64,000 bases of DNA from Siphonodentalium dalli. Taxonomy: Eukaryota > Mollusca > Scaphopoda > Gadilida > Siphonodentaliidae. Every line of letters starts with the position of its first letter. The stretch's first letter is position 1. Below are positions 34,264 to 47,479 of this stretch, in pieces. Both the position numbers and the translations under genes were made by a program. The notes below the pieces were generated by a model that searched no databases, was not told the origin of the DNA, and worked only from the letters and a program-made list of their open reading frames with translations. Location of the stretch: assembly GCA_032622095.1 (NCBI GenBank), contig CP136067.1, forward strand, positions 201,434,181 through 201,498,180, in the 5' to 3' direction.

Positions 34264-35409
34264 TATGCATATATACATATATATATATCACAGCAGAAGT
34301 TTCCTTAGAATTAATGGATGGAAATGGAATGCCTTTAATATTTGTATTATTTGAGTCGGACATAGATTACCTTAGCTGCAGGCAATCAATGCAATATATG
34401 TAAACTATGTAGAAAAAGAAATTATTGAATGAAGTGTAGTGAATATGATGCGTCACTTTAATATTTGAGTCGGACATAGCTTACCTTACCTGAAGGCAAT
34501 CAATGCAATAAGTGATGTAGAAACAGAAATTATTGAATGAAGTGTAATGAATATGAAGCGTCATTTTAATGCAATATCGATTGGGTGGAAGAGAAATGTC
34601 ACTTTAATAGTTAACGATGATATACATATAGAATTATAGATTATCCCCATTGATGACGATCAATGCAATGAACAGTGTAGAAATGGAGAAATTGTTGCCT
34701 GAATGAATCAATGCGTGAACATAAAGTCTCACTTTAATGAAATATTGAGATGATGGAATCAACGATGAATTTGCAATTTCTTTAATGATGAAATTGGTTT
34801 ACATATACCGGTACATGTATATGCAGCTGAAAATGTGAATTGACTGAAATGTAATTATGAAAGTGTCAATGGCACTGTACTGACTGTAGCTAACATGGAA
34901 AGGGAATAATTTCATGTGTTACAGTTAATGGAGCGATTAGGAATGTGGAAAGTTGAAAGGCCTAGTTATGCAAAGATTAAAATCAAAGATGGCCGCGACA
35001 GCCATGTTTTTGGCAAATGACCCAAAAAAGACTCCTTCCTACAATGAATTTACATGTCATTGTTAACATCCCTCACAAATTTCATGATGATCCGACAAAA
35101 GATACGACATGTAGCCCGTGTCAAAGGATTTAGTTGTGTAAAGAGTAAAATACAAGATGGCTGCTGGCGACCAGGTTTTTTGGTTGAATTTAAAATGAAT
35201 CTTTTCCCATCTACATGTAATTGTTAACATCCATGACAAATCTCATGATGATTGGACCAAAAATTCGACTTATAGCCCTTGACAAAGAATTTAGTCATGC
35301 AAAGAGTATAATCCAAGATGGCTGCTGGCGGCCATGTTTTTGGCCGAACAACCCCAAAATTACCCGTTTCCCATCTACATGTCAATTTTAACATCCATGA
35401 CAAATGTAA

Positions 35410-36755
35410 TGAAAGTGTCAATGACACTGTAGTGTAGCTCAACTTAGTAGGGGAATGATTTAATGGTTGACAGTAAATGGAGGAATAGGAAAGGTGCTAA
35501 TTGAAATGTCTAAGTAAGACTAGATGTACATGTCAATATCAACATGCATGACAGGTTTCATAATGATCGGATCAGGGATGTGGTGATTATGGTGCAAAGA
35601 GTAAATTCTAAAATGGCCAATGGCAGCCATGTTTTTTTCCGAATTACCCCAAAATGACCTGTTCCCATCTACAGCCTTTACATATCTCATAATGATCTGA
35701 TCAAAGGTACGACCTGTAGCCTGTGCCAATGGATTTAGTCATGCAAAGAGTAAAATCCAAGATGGCTGCTGGCGGCCATGTTTTTCGGCTGAACGACCCC
35801 AAAATAACTCGTTTCCCATCTACATGTCATTGTTAACATCCATGACAAATTTCATGAAGTTACGACCAAAAGCTACGACCTGTAGCCCGCACCAAAGGAT
35901 TTAGTCATGCAAAGAGTAAAATCCAATATGGCTGCTGGCGGACATGTTTTTTAGCCAAACGACCCCAAAAACACTCGTTCCCATCTACATGTTAATATTA
36001 ACATCCATGATAAATATCATGATGATCAGACGAACAGTACGACCTGTAGCCCGTGCCAATGGATTGAATTTTGAAATCCAAGATGGCCGCCAGTGGCCAT
36101 GTTTTTTGGTCGTATGACCCCAAAATGACTCGTTCCCATCTACATGTCAATATCAACATTCATGACAAATTTAATAAAGATCAGACCAAAGGTACGACCT
36201 GTAGCCCGCGCCAAAGGATTTAGTCATGCAAAGAGTAAAATCCAAGATGGCTGCTGGTGGCCATGTTTTTTGGCCGAACGACCCCAAAATCACTCGTTCC
36301 CATCTACATGTCATTGTTAACATCCATGACAAATTTCATGAAGTTCTGACCAAAGCTACAACCTGTAGCCCGCGACAAAGAATTTAGTCATGCAAAGAGT
36401 AAAATCCAAGATGGCTGCTGGCGGCCATGATTTTTGGCTGAACGACCCCAAAATCACTCGTTCCCATCTACATGTCAATATTAACATCCATGACAAATTT
36501 CATGATGATCAGACGAACAGCACGACCTGTAGCCTGCGCCAATGGATTGAATTTTGAAATCAAAGATGGCCAGCAGCGGCCATTCGTTCCCATCTACATG
36601 TCAAGGTCAACATTCATGACAAATTTCATAAAGATCAGACCAAAGGTACGACCTGTAGCCCGCGCCAAAGGAAATTGTTGAGGGACACACGCACACACGG
36701 ATGACGGACGCCAAACCATGGCAATAGCTCAAACTTACAAAGTAAGTTGAGCTAA
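35410..36755 (+). mobile_element. Nested HINE-like element (right arm)
   Basis: Mirror of 21019-22364, ending at the hairpin and CTAA at 36752-36755, with the same clean insertion into a 164-bp unit. Confidence 0.7.
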
Positions 36756-38782
36756 TAATGATCCGACAAAAGATACGACCTGTAGCCCGTGCTTATGGAT
36801 TGCATATTGAAATCCAAGATGACCGCTGACGGCCATGTTTTTTGGTCAAACGACCCCAAAATGACTCGTTCCCATCTACATTGTACATGTCAATAGCCAT
36901 GACAAATATCATAATGATCTGACCAAATGTACGACCTAGAGCCTGTGCCGAAGGATTTAGTCATGAAAAGAGTAAAATCCAAGATGCTCATGACGGCTAT
37001 GTTTTTTGGTCGAACTACCCCAAAATGACTCATTCCCATCAGCCTGTCATTATTAACATCCATGACAAATTTCATGATAATCAGACGAACAGTACGACAT
37101 GGAAGACTGCGCCAATCTATTTAATTTTGAAATCAAAGATGGCTGCCAGTGGCCATGTTTTTTGGCCAAATTACCCCAAAATGACTCATTCCCATCTACA
37201 TGTCAATATCAACATTCATGACAAATTTCATAATAATCTGACCAAAGTTAGGACCTGTAGCCTGTGCCAAAGGATTTAGTCATGCAAAGAGTAAAATCCA
37301 AGATGGCTGCTGGCGGCCATGTCTTTTGACCGAATGACCCCAAAAGGACTCGTTCCCATTTACATGTCAAGGTCAACAGCCATGACAAATTTCATGAAGA
37401 TCCGACCAAAGCTACGACCTGTAGCTCGCGCCGAAGGATTTAGTCATGCAAAGAGTAAAATCCAAGATGGCTACTGGTGGCCATGTTTTTTGGCCTAACG
37501 ACCCCAAAATAACTCGTTGCCATCTACATGTCAATATTAACATCCATGACAAATTTCATGATAATCAGACGAACAGTACGACATGAAGACCGCGCCAATC
37601 TATTTAATTTTGAAATCAAAGATGGCTGCCAGCGGCCATGTTTTTTTGCCAAATTACCCAAAATGACTCATTCCCATCTACATGTCAATGTCAACATTCA
37701 TGACAAATTTCATAATAATCTGACCAAAGTTAGGACCTGTAGCCTGTGCCAAAGGATTTAGTCATGCAAAGAGTAAAATCCAAGATGGCTGCTGGCGGCC
37801 ATGTCTTTTGACCGAATGACCCCAAAAGGACTCGTTCCCATTTACATGTCAAGGTCAATAGCCATGACAAATTTCATGAAGATCCGACCAAAGCTACGAC
37901 CTGTAGCCCGCGCCCAAGTATTTAATCATGCAAAGAGTAAAATCCAAGATGGCTACTGGTGGCCATGTTTTTTGGCCTAACGACCCCAAAATAACTCGTT
38001 CCCATCTACATGTCAATATTAACATCTATGACAAATTTCATGATAATCAGACGAACAGTACGACCTGTAGACCGCGCCAATCTATTTTATTTTGAAATCA
38101 AAGATGGCTGCCAGCGGCCATGTTTTTTGGCCAAATTACCCCAAAATGACTCATTCCCATCTACATGTCAATGTCAACATTCATGACAAATTTCATAATA
38201 ATCTGACCAAAGTTAGGATCTGTGGCCTGTGCCAAAGGATTTAGTCATGCAAAGAGTAAAATCCAAGATGGCTGTTGGCGGCCATGTCTTTTGACCGAAT
38301 GACCCGAAAAGGACTCGTTCCCATTTACATGTCAAGGTCAACAGCCATGACAAATTTCATGAAGATCCGACCAAAGCTACGACCTGTAGCCCGCGCCAAA
38401 GGATTTAGTCATGCAAAGAGTAACATCCAAGATGGCTGCTGGCGGCCATGTTTTTTTGGCCGAACAACCCAAAAATTACTCGTTCCCATCTACATGTCAA
38501 TATTAACATCCTTGACAAATTTCATGAAGATCCGACCAAAGCTACGATCTGTAGCTCGCGCCAAAGGATTTAGTCATGCAAAGAGTAACATCCAAGATGG
38601 CTGCTGGCGGCCATGTTTTTTTGGCCGAACAACCCAAAAATTACTCGTTCCCATCTACATGTCAATATTAACATCCATGACAAATTTCATGAAGATCAGA
38701 CTAAAGGCACAACCTTGAAATCCAAGATGGCCGCGAAGATGTTTTTCGATCGAAAGACCCCAAAATGATTCGTTCCCATCTA

Positions 38783-39181
38783 CCCTGCTGGGAAAAACAA
38801 GTGTCCACTTAACCACGGTGCGGTTAGCATTGCTACCGCGGCTGAAATGCAACTACACCGCGGCTCCACTGGCCAACTACAGTTGGGCATTGGTTTATTT
38901 GCCATTCGGCCATGGTGTAGTTGCGGCGCTGTGTACATTCATCAAACTGAAAAAAAACAATACAAACCAGAAATCTAACCACGGTGTACAACTGTACATA
39001 CCATTCGGCCCCGTTGTAGTTGCTTTTTGGCCATGGTGTACATGTGTACTTGTCGTTCGGCCGCGGTGTACATGTACTTGCTGCTCGGCTGCGGCGCTCA
39101 ACTGCAGTTACAAACTCTGACACTGCGGCCGAATGGCAAATACACCGCGGTGCCAATGGACACTTGTTTTGTCCAGCAGGG
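38783..39181. mobile_element. CCCTGCTGG-ended MITE, copy 2 (right arm)
   Basis: Mirror of 18593-18991 with TA on both sides. Confidence 0.92.
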
Positions 39182-39608
39182 TACATGTCAATGTCAACAT
39201 TCATGACAAATTTCAAAGAGATCAGACTAAAGGCACAACCTGTAGCCCGCGACAAAGTAAATTGTTGACGGACACACAGACACACGGATGACGGACGCCA
39301 ACCCATGGCAATAGCTCAAACTTACAAAGTAAGTTGAGCTAATAAAACGGGATGCGTTGGAATTTTGCAAAATGAATAAAATGAAAACCGTCGGGAGCTC
39401 CGAAATAGGGGTGGGCGGGTCACCGGAAACACAGGTATATATTTTTTTGGCTTTACTACTTCGGGGTTCATGCAGTTTGCTGAATTTTTCTTGCGGTCAA
39501 AATCCGATGACCACATTGAACCCGCCGTTCATTTCTTATATAATACAGCAGTACATGTATTACATGGGGTGACACCACTATAGAGGGGGTCAATTACTTA
39601 AATCTAGG

Positions 39609-39682
39609 GAAGTCGATAGCCGAGAGGTACTGTAGTGTACTGGTCTCTCGTGCTAGCGGGCCGGGGATCGCAACCTGGTCAG
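39609..39682 (+). repeat. tRNA-like SINE head (right arm)
   Basis: Plus-strand mirror of 18092-18165, with A-box-like TAGCCGAGAGGT and B-box-like GGGATCGCAACC. Confidence 0.45.
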
Positions 39683-41587
39683 GGTATTCTGACAAAAATC
39701 AGAACTCGGTCAGATACCAAGTTTGTAAAGCTGAAAAGTCTCATTTGAGATCACTGAATAAAGATCCGAATGCAAAAATACCGACTTCCCCCATTACAAC
39801 ATCTATCCAGGTATTTTGTTGTTGTGCAGTATGTTGTCTGATTGGGGGTGCAGACATTAATGGCTGACCTGTGTACATGCCTCGGGGTATCTGGAGAAGT
39901 CAGCCCAAAACAAGGTCGGCCACAAGAGAAGTCGGCCCGGGTAAATTAAAGATTGGTCAAGAAAAGTCGGCCCCATTATTATTTTACTGCTTGTTAATGC
40001 CTGTGGCACAATAAGATGAGACCGACATTTCGCCACACGGTGTCATAAGGGATCACATGTACATTACGGTACCTTGTAGCATTCCATTTTATGTGACCAT
40101 GTTTTGGTCACATGGTGTCAAGGAGGATTATATCACCTGCTGGCAATCCATTTGCTTATCGCTCACTGTCATGGCTTTACGCAGATATGTTGATAGGGTT
40201 CGTTAAACGGAAATTTAAATCTGTACCGGAAAAATAGCCATATATACAAGACATGGTATTAGACCAGATACGAACCTTCACACTTAGTCAGCCAATTAAT
40301 CTATAGACCTAAACAATGTCCTGTCATAATTATAATGGGCGTCACGCCAGAGGGATTTCCACATGGAAGCAGTCAGCGAAACGCCGATAAAGATCAACAC
40401 TAAGTCATATACAATGTAGTGTTGAACAAGGTTTCCGTGACACCTGATATACATGTATGTTACTCAATTGAGTAAACATGTCACTAACTGATGTTAATAG
40501 CTGGACCGACTTCGTAGCGGGGCCGACTTCTCCTGTATTCCGCCTTGGTGTGTGCACATTAAAGAACGCTACTGCAGTACTTAGCACCTGGACCCGACAG
40601 GAATGATTAACAGCCCGAGGGCCTATTTATAGACCCGAGACGGAGTTAATCAAATGAAGGGCTGTAAAGAAACCAAGGCGCCCGACAAAATCATGCTATT
40701 ATTACCACACCGTCCTGGTGTGAGCATGCGTTAATGAAAACAAAGCTTAGCGCTTGCTTCTGTTCAACTTCACCTTAAAATCATGGAATCATGACGTGTG
40801 GGTAAAATAATGTTCATCTAATAAAGAACGCCCTCTAAAGTGGTAAAAATATTAAGTAATAGTGTTAACGTTGGAATCAACAGAAAGATCAGACTTTAAT
40901 TTTTGAGGCGCGCGATCGCTCTTGCGCACCATCACGCGGCTAAAATTGAAAACCAGTGAGCGATCAATTGCGCGCCTAGGCCAAATACGGAGAGCGTACA
41001 AGTATAAAGAAACAGCTTGAATGTTGTAGCAAAATATCAAATGAATTCTCCAAAACCAACATTCATTGTCGGCATTCATCAAAAGGTGATCCCTCGTGCC
41101 ACGATGATTGGCAGTTTAAGTTTTTTGAGGTCACACGATGTGAAGTGTCAAATGCACTATCTGTCTGAGACTGAATGATTCGAAGCTAAAAATACATTTG
41201 AACGATTTCTATGTATGGCTTATGACGTCACATAAATTCCTGGAAAATCAAAGCGAGACCACATGGCCGGGAGATGTTACCGTATTTATTTCGTCAGCAT
41301 TGAATCGGAGTATTAAATTAATTCCTTATTAATAATTATGAATTACAATTAATATAGGAGCATGTACATGTACAATATGAAAACACAGTGTGTAACATTC
41401 ACTTGTGCTTATGGATAGTGGATTAAGCAGTGTTAAACCATCAAAGAGTTTCAATGGACATCCATCGTGAGTAAACTAATTCAATTTACGCAGCATTTAT
41501 GAATGTATTTCCGCTGTTTATTTTATCTTGATAGAAACTGCGTCTGAAAGATATCTGTATGAATTTGAACTGAATACACATGTACTA

Positions 41588-41973
41588 CCCTGCTGGGCAA
41601 AACAAGTGTCCACTTAACCACGGTGCGCTTAGCATTGCCACTGCGGCCGAAATGCAACTACACAGCGTCTCCACCAGCTATAAACTACAGTTGGGCCGCG
41701 GTGTAATTGCCATTCGACCATGGTGTAGTTGCTGCTGTGTGCATTCATTAAACTGAAAAAAGACAATATAAACCAGAAATCTAACCACGGTGTACATGCC
41801 ATTCGGCCCCATTGTAGTTGCTTTTCGGCCATGGTGTACATGTGTACTTGACGGTCGACCATGGTGTACTTGCTGCTCGGCAGCGGTGCTCAACGGCAGT
41901 TACAAACTCTGACACCGCCGCCGACCGGCAAACACACTGCGGTGCCAATGGACACTTGTTTTGTCCAGCAGGG
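41588..41973. mobile_element. CCCTGCTGG-ended MITE, copy 1 (right arm)
   Basis: Mirror of 15801-16186. Confidence 0.85.
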
Positions 41974-42387
41974 CAGTACGATTGATCTTTTCAATTTGAA
42001 AACAGAAACAATTCTTTTTCAGTCCTAAATCAAATGATTAAATTAATGATAAGCAAATACCTGTGCAACCTTTGATAATTAGAGAACAAATTCAACAATG
42101 CCTCCAAGCTCCTGTCGAAAGTGAAAGTGCAATAATCATGTCACAAACACAGTTTACACATGATGTCATGAAATAGAATACGGTACACTTAACATTGAAT
42201 TGCCTAGTCTTCGTGTATCTGTGGTACGGTACACAATAATCCATAAAATCCTCAAAACAACATTCATTGTTGCAAATTACATGAAACACAGATCAATCAC
42301 TCGTTGATTTTTCAATTTCGTTTACTGTCGGGAGCGGGTTGCCGTCAGCCGAAATAGGTCTCGGTCACGAATTAGATATTTGTTTCC

Positions 42388-42730
42388 ATTTCATAAACTC
42401 TATGATTAAACTATAAGCGTTTCATAAACTCTATGATTAAACTATAAGCGTTTCATAAACTCTATGATTATACTATAAGCGTTTCATAAACTCTATGATT
42501 ATAGTATAAGGGTTTCATATGCTCTATAATTAAACTATAAGCGTTTCATAAACTTTATGATTAAATTATAAGCGTTTCATAAACTCTATGATTATAATAT
42601 AAGCGTTTCATAAACTCTATGATTATACTATAAGCGTTTCATAAAATCTATGATTAAACTATAAACCTTTCATAAACTCTATGATTATAATATAAGCGTT
42701 TCATAAACTCTATGATTATACTATAAGCGT
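42388..42730. repeat. 31-bp minisatellite, about 11 copies
   Basis: Unit GCGTTTCATAAACTCTATGA followed by TTAAACTATAA. Variants have TTATACTATAA or TTATAATATAA. It starts about 65 bp outside the right palindrome arm. Confidence 0.95.
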
Positions 42731-42885
42731 ATTCAAAGAAATTCAGCAATTATACCCATACCATCCTGTTCTAGTGAAAATAAGCACATAATTGGCTTAT
42801 TTTAATGAGCGAAATTAGCTCAAAATGGTATAGATGAGTAGCCTATATGGTGATGGGGTGGTGTGTGATGATACCCACCCATATT

Positions 42886-43980
42886 GACGGATAATTAAAA
42901 TAATTGACGTCACGAAAAAGTACATTACCTATTTGTTCTGAATGGGGGATAATTAGCATAATCTGAGGTCACGTACTTGACCTATTTGTTCTCCATAGCC
43001 CCAGTTGGGGCCACCGACGCATATTCTGACGTCACGAAAAGTATTCGTGTATTACGTGATGACCCAGGTTGAACGATGTCACTTCCTATGAACGGTGTAT
43101 TATCTACATGTATATCACGTGATGACCTCGCCGAGCGAGGGATAGCTTCAGCCTTGAATATTAAAGGGAGAAAATGTGCTCGCGATGTTAAAGAGACGAA
43201 ACTCTCGGTTTGTGAATTTTAAAGGGACACGAGACATTCAGGGTGAATGTTAAGGGGATGTGATGCAATTTCGGCGCGTAATTGTTAAAGTGACCCGAGA
43301 CAATCTCGGTGTGTGAATATTAAAGGGAGACAATGCGCTCGCAATGCATGTTAAAGGGACGTGATGCAGTATCGGTGTGTGAATATTAAAGTGGATAATT
43401 AGCATAATCTGATGTCACAAAAACGTACATGACCTATTTGTTCTGCAGTGGCCCAGTTGGGGTGATAATTAGCATAATCTGACGTCACGAAAAAGTACAT
43501 GACCTATTTGTTCTGCAGTACCCCAGTTGGCGATAATTAGCATAATCTGACGTCACGAAAAAGTACATGACCTATTTGTTCTGCAGTATCCCAGTCTAGG
43601 AACGGTGTCATTCGTGATATGTGTATTATCGACATGTATAACACGTGATGACCTAGCTGAACGATAGGTAGCTTCAGCCCTGAATATTAAAGGGAGACAA
43701 TGCGCTCGCGATGTTAAAAAGACGGCACTATCGATATGTCAATTATAAAGGGACACACGGCACTCGCAGTGGGTGAATGTTAAAATGACACGAGGCATTC
43801 TAGGTATGTGAAAATCAAAGGGAGACAATGTGCTCGCAATGCATGTGACGTGATGCAATCACGGTGTGTGAATATTGAATGGACACAATGCACTCCAAAG
43901 GGACACACGACACTCACTGTGGATAAATTTTAAATGGATACATGGCACTCGCAGTGGGTGTAAGTTAAAAGGACACAGAA
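42886..43980. repeat. About 510-bp duplication built of 69-bp and AAAGGGA-type repeats
   Basis: GATAATTAGCATAATCTGA with a TGACGTCA-like word and GACCTATTTGTTCT forms 69-bp units: two diverged ones at 42886-43012, three close ones at 43392-43596. AACGGTGT, the ATCACGTGATGACC-like word and GCTTCAGCC...GAATATTAAAGGGAGA follow both groups (near 43091-43160 and 43601-43690), so the whole block is duplicated at an offset of about 510-526 bp. Short units around ATTAAAGGGACAC continue to 43980. Confidence 0.8.
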
Positions 43981-44319
43981 TAAAAATCGAACCAATATTT
44001 AAAAAAAGAATATCAAACTTTAAAAACTTAAAACAAATTCTGGAATAATAAAAAAAGTCATCTTCAAATTTTTGATGCATTATAAAAAACAATATTTTTA
44101 AATCTTCAAATGTTTGACGAATTAAGTTAAGATTTACCAAGTTTCAAACTTCAAATTTTCGGGCTCTTATCTCATCTATCTTGTCTCCGACCCCAATATG
44201 AATATATAACGAAGACGATAATAACATTTTGAAGAAGTTTATTTAAACCTAATCATTGTCTGAATCTTCAGTCGTTAGATTTTATTTCAATAAACTTCAT
44301 CAAAATTTTATACTGCGTG
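43981..44319. other. AT-rich, no gene recognised
   Basis: A- and T-runs with repeated words around TCAAACTTTAAAAACTT. The 93-aa minus-strand ORF here is a by-product of base composition. Confidence 0.5.
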
Positions 44320-44795
44320 ATTTAAAATGAAATAGTCGTGTGACATAACGTATTGGGTCAACCACAATAGAACATGCAGTTGTCAGTTGATTAAGTAGCA
44401 TGTTTAAAGTGATGTGAAACACACCGTTAAGGTGGTTCAATAGAAATGGAGAATATTCTTGCTCAAAGTTTTTTTTTTTTCGAAAAGTAATCCAAATTGC
44501 CAACACAAGCTGTCATTCTGGCATATTAATTAAATGCACTGACTCTGGATGGCGTAATCATTTGTGTTTTTGTCGCCGATTGCTGCGTCCCGAATCCAGA
44601 TGTAAATATTTACAATTGAGCGTAGTTTGGCGATGTTTTCTATCGAATGGTATGGTCGATTTCTTTGAACTTTTCGGCGATGATATTAGAATGTTACATT
44701 CTTCAGGTTGGCATAACGCCCGAATGCTAACTTATCGGTTTCACGAACTCGAACAAGATCATAATATGTCTTTAATAACCAAGTGAGTTAGCAGA
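44320..44795. repeat. Dispersed repeat, copy 1 of 2
   Basis: Words in order, AAAGTGATGTGAAACAC, CAATAGAAATGGAGAATA, TTAAATGCA, and CATAATATGTCTTTAAT, are shared with 46786-47120. The copies are about 70 percent alike by eye. The ORF at 44562-44786 lies in it and is not conserved as an ORF in the other copy. Confidence 0.7.
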
Positions 44796-44814
44796 GAATA
44801 ATGTTGTAGACATT

Positions 44815-45480
44815 TTGCAAGCCAGCTTGAGTTTATTTTTCTAAAAGCACACCAGTGTCACGCATTTAAGACCAACCAAAACAATAAACACAAAAGATAC
44901 TTCCGTTTTACTTGAAAAAATTGTGCAAACCTGAAAAGTTATTTTTTTTTGTGCCGATTTTTAGAGAAATTTTAATAATTTTGGTAATGTCCAAGATGAA
45001 TCATACAAGTTAGTATTCAATGTATATATGACATAACAGTCTTCATCATCCGCAACTTTTAAGCGATTGCATGGCACGGCGGGACAATATTTACCATTTT
45101 CCATATTTTGGGTGCCATTGTGACAGCCATTTTTTGCCAAAGTGACAATTTTTGTTCCATTCAGTTAAATTATTCATAAGTAATGGTATGACTCTCTTAC
45201 TTTGTACAGTTCTGCTTATTTATTGATTAGAATGCCAATGGTGATTTTTTTTTTGGTGAAATTTCATACCGCGTTTTGTAAAATCAAATTATTGAGGGAT
45301 TGGAAGGGGCTGGGATCCCAAGAATAGCATAGTTCATTGCTCCAGGGACCAGTTAACATGAGCAATAACAAATATAGTCATTTCAGAACCAGTTACATAC
45401 AGAAGAACCTGGTCTAGAAGATATTAGTGAAAAAACGCATATGTTTCCACTTACGGCTGCCATTTTGACGGTCATCTTGA
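44815..45480 (+). repeat. Dispersed repeat, plus-strand copy
   Basis: Related in inverted orientation to 25576-26620 (see shared words there). It also contains paired CCATTTTG-type segments near 45115 and 45460. Confidence 0.65.
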
Positions 45481-46785
45481 ACGGAGAGTTCCAATTTTCC
45501 CCTAAAATGGGCCATTATATCGCGTTGAGTCGTACTTGTTGTATATGCCTAATTTTAAAGTGCAGATTCTTTGGGTAAGATTAATTGTGACATTTATTAA
45601 ATTATATAATCACGAAACGCTCTTTAAATTCGTAAAACCACTTAAAAGATGGGTTAACGTGAAATTTCAATGTGGCTCCATTTCCAATATGTGAATATAT
45701 GTGAATATATACATATGTGCAACATTTCATACTTTAGTCGCGAAGTGAACAATTACTTTACTAATCTACGCCACTAATGTGTCTATTTCATTATATTATG
45801 TATGGTTTAATCGGTTAATTAAGAAAATGGCATATGCCACATTAAACTATACTTTATTGCTATTATCATAGTATTGATTATTTTCTAAATACCCATCTTG
45901 CTGCCACAAATGTAGTTATATTTATTGTGGAGTCTGGCATTTATTTTATACTCTTGTAGCACATGTAAAGGCTAATCCGCAATTAACTACCTATTTGTGT
46001 TTGCTATACATGTATGTATTTGTTGATTTTGTCTTTGTGAGCGTTGACATATTTTAACCTTTGTTGTTCAATTTGGTACAGGGTCTAAATACTAGCGTCT
46101 AGCTATTAGTATTGTGAAGAGGGTGTGTCAACATCAAATGTTATCAACCTACCTGCTATATATGGTGTTAAATAAAATATATTTTTAGACAGTCATAACC
46201 AATGAGGCCAGTGATTCTCACCCCAAAGGACCCACTCCATGACCAGGACAATATTATGTTGTTTCAATTCTAATCTGTACTATTGTGGTGTCTAAGTATA
46301 TCGGTATGGCAATATAGTACTGTTAAGTCGATCATATATTTTTTGCTAACTTGAGACGAATAGCGAAGCACTAATATGACTAATCACAGGCTATTAAAGA
46401 TATAGAAGTAATTCGTTTTTTGTTATACTATGTTGTTTATAATGGATCGCCTCATGTTGGACGACTAAATTAATAGCGACCTTAAAGTGACATAGTCAGC
46501 TCACGTTCTTGACATCAATGTATTAATTTGGTACACCCAAACCGGGGGAATTTCGATATATTTATAGATGCTAGTGTTACTTCTTAAATATTGACGGGGT
46601 TTTGGTGTATAATATAAGTTATGGTCTTTGTTGATGCATACGGTATCACGTGGGCGAGATGAAAACAATATCAGTCGAGGCGGACCCGAGCCGCACTAGA
46701 ACAAGTCAGTCGCTTATAATACACGAGTATATTTAGTCACATGGTCCGGCGTTTCTCCATGTACCACACGATGTTACCGCGTATA
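45481..46785. other. No gene recognised
   Basis: AT-rich. AATAAAATATATTT near 46172 could be a chance poly(A) signal. There are no ORFs above noise and no repeats seen. Confidence 0.45.
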
Positions 46786-47120
46786 ACGATTTTGTTCCAC
46801 AACAATAACATGCCGCCTCAGATAAGTTTGGTAAAGTGATGTGAAACACTCTGGTAGGTTGATACAATAGAAATGGAGAATAATCGTGCTCAACGTAGTG
46901 ATTTCTACGAATATTAATCATAATTGACAACACCAATCGTCATTCTTATTTATTCATTAAATGCATTGACTCCGTGTCTCGGTCGCGAAATCATTTTCGT
47001 TAGTTTATCACCGATAGTTTCGTCCCGAGATGTTGGCATAGTATCTGAATCCCTAACTTATAAGTTTCACCCACCCAAACAACTCCATAATATGTCTTTA
47101 ATCCACACCAATAAGAATAA
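46786..47120. repeat. Dispersed repeat, copy 2 of 2
   Basis: Direct-orientation relative of 44320-44795, offset by about 2.4 kb, sharing AAAGTGATGTGAAACAC, CAATAGAAATGGAGAATA and CATAATATGTCTTTAAT. Confidence 0.7.
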
Positions 47121-47220
47121 ATCAGTTGCCTAACTTTTGATCCCACTTCACGGGTCGTTAACCTCGGTGTGCTAGAGAAACGTCAAGATTGGTGGAAACT
47201 GCAAGTTCAAGAGTAATTCA

Positions 47221-47479
47221 TATGTTTTACGCGCTCATATCCTACCAATGTTTCACGTGCTCCTGTATTTCCCATGTTTCACGCGCTTATATACTACCAA
47301 TGTTTCACGTGCTCCTGTATTTCCCATGTTTCACGTGGTCATATACTCCCAGTGTTTCACGTGCTCATATACTCCCAGTGTTTCACGTTCTCATATACTC
47401 CCAATGCTTCACGTGTTCAAAAACTACCAATGTTTCACGTGCGTATATACTCCCAATGTTTCACGTGTTCATATACTCC
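47221..47479. repeat. 26-bp minisatellite with CACGTG in most units, about 10 copies
   Basis: The unit is TGTTTCACGTGCTCATATAC plus TCCCAA. The spacing is 26 bp (for example 47351 to 47377). About seven units keep CACGTG; others read CACGCG or CACGTT. Because 26 is not a multiple of three, overlapping ORFs in different frames arise without meaning. Confidence 0.92.

Larger units (their letters stand above)
34858..39342 (+). mobile_element. HINE-like element with 164-bp satellite (outer, right arm)
   Basis: Mirror of 18432-22916. Here the element reads on the plus strand: 5' TGAAAGTGTCAATGGC, internal 164-bp units, then the 3' hairpin and CTAA at 39339-39342. Confidence 0.65.
32199..42321 (-). 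repeat. Right arm of the 10,123-bp inverted repeat
   Basis: Reverse complement of 15453-25575 with no detected difference. Every element described in the left arm is mirrored here at 57774 minus its coordinates: tandem repeat 34324-34744, GAAGTCGG cluster 39893-40533, hairpin 40906-40977 and the elements listed separately. Outside 42321 the sequence (TTACTGTCGGGAGC) is unrelated to that outside 15453. Confidence 0.97.
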
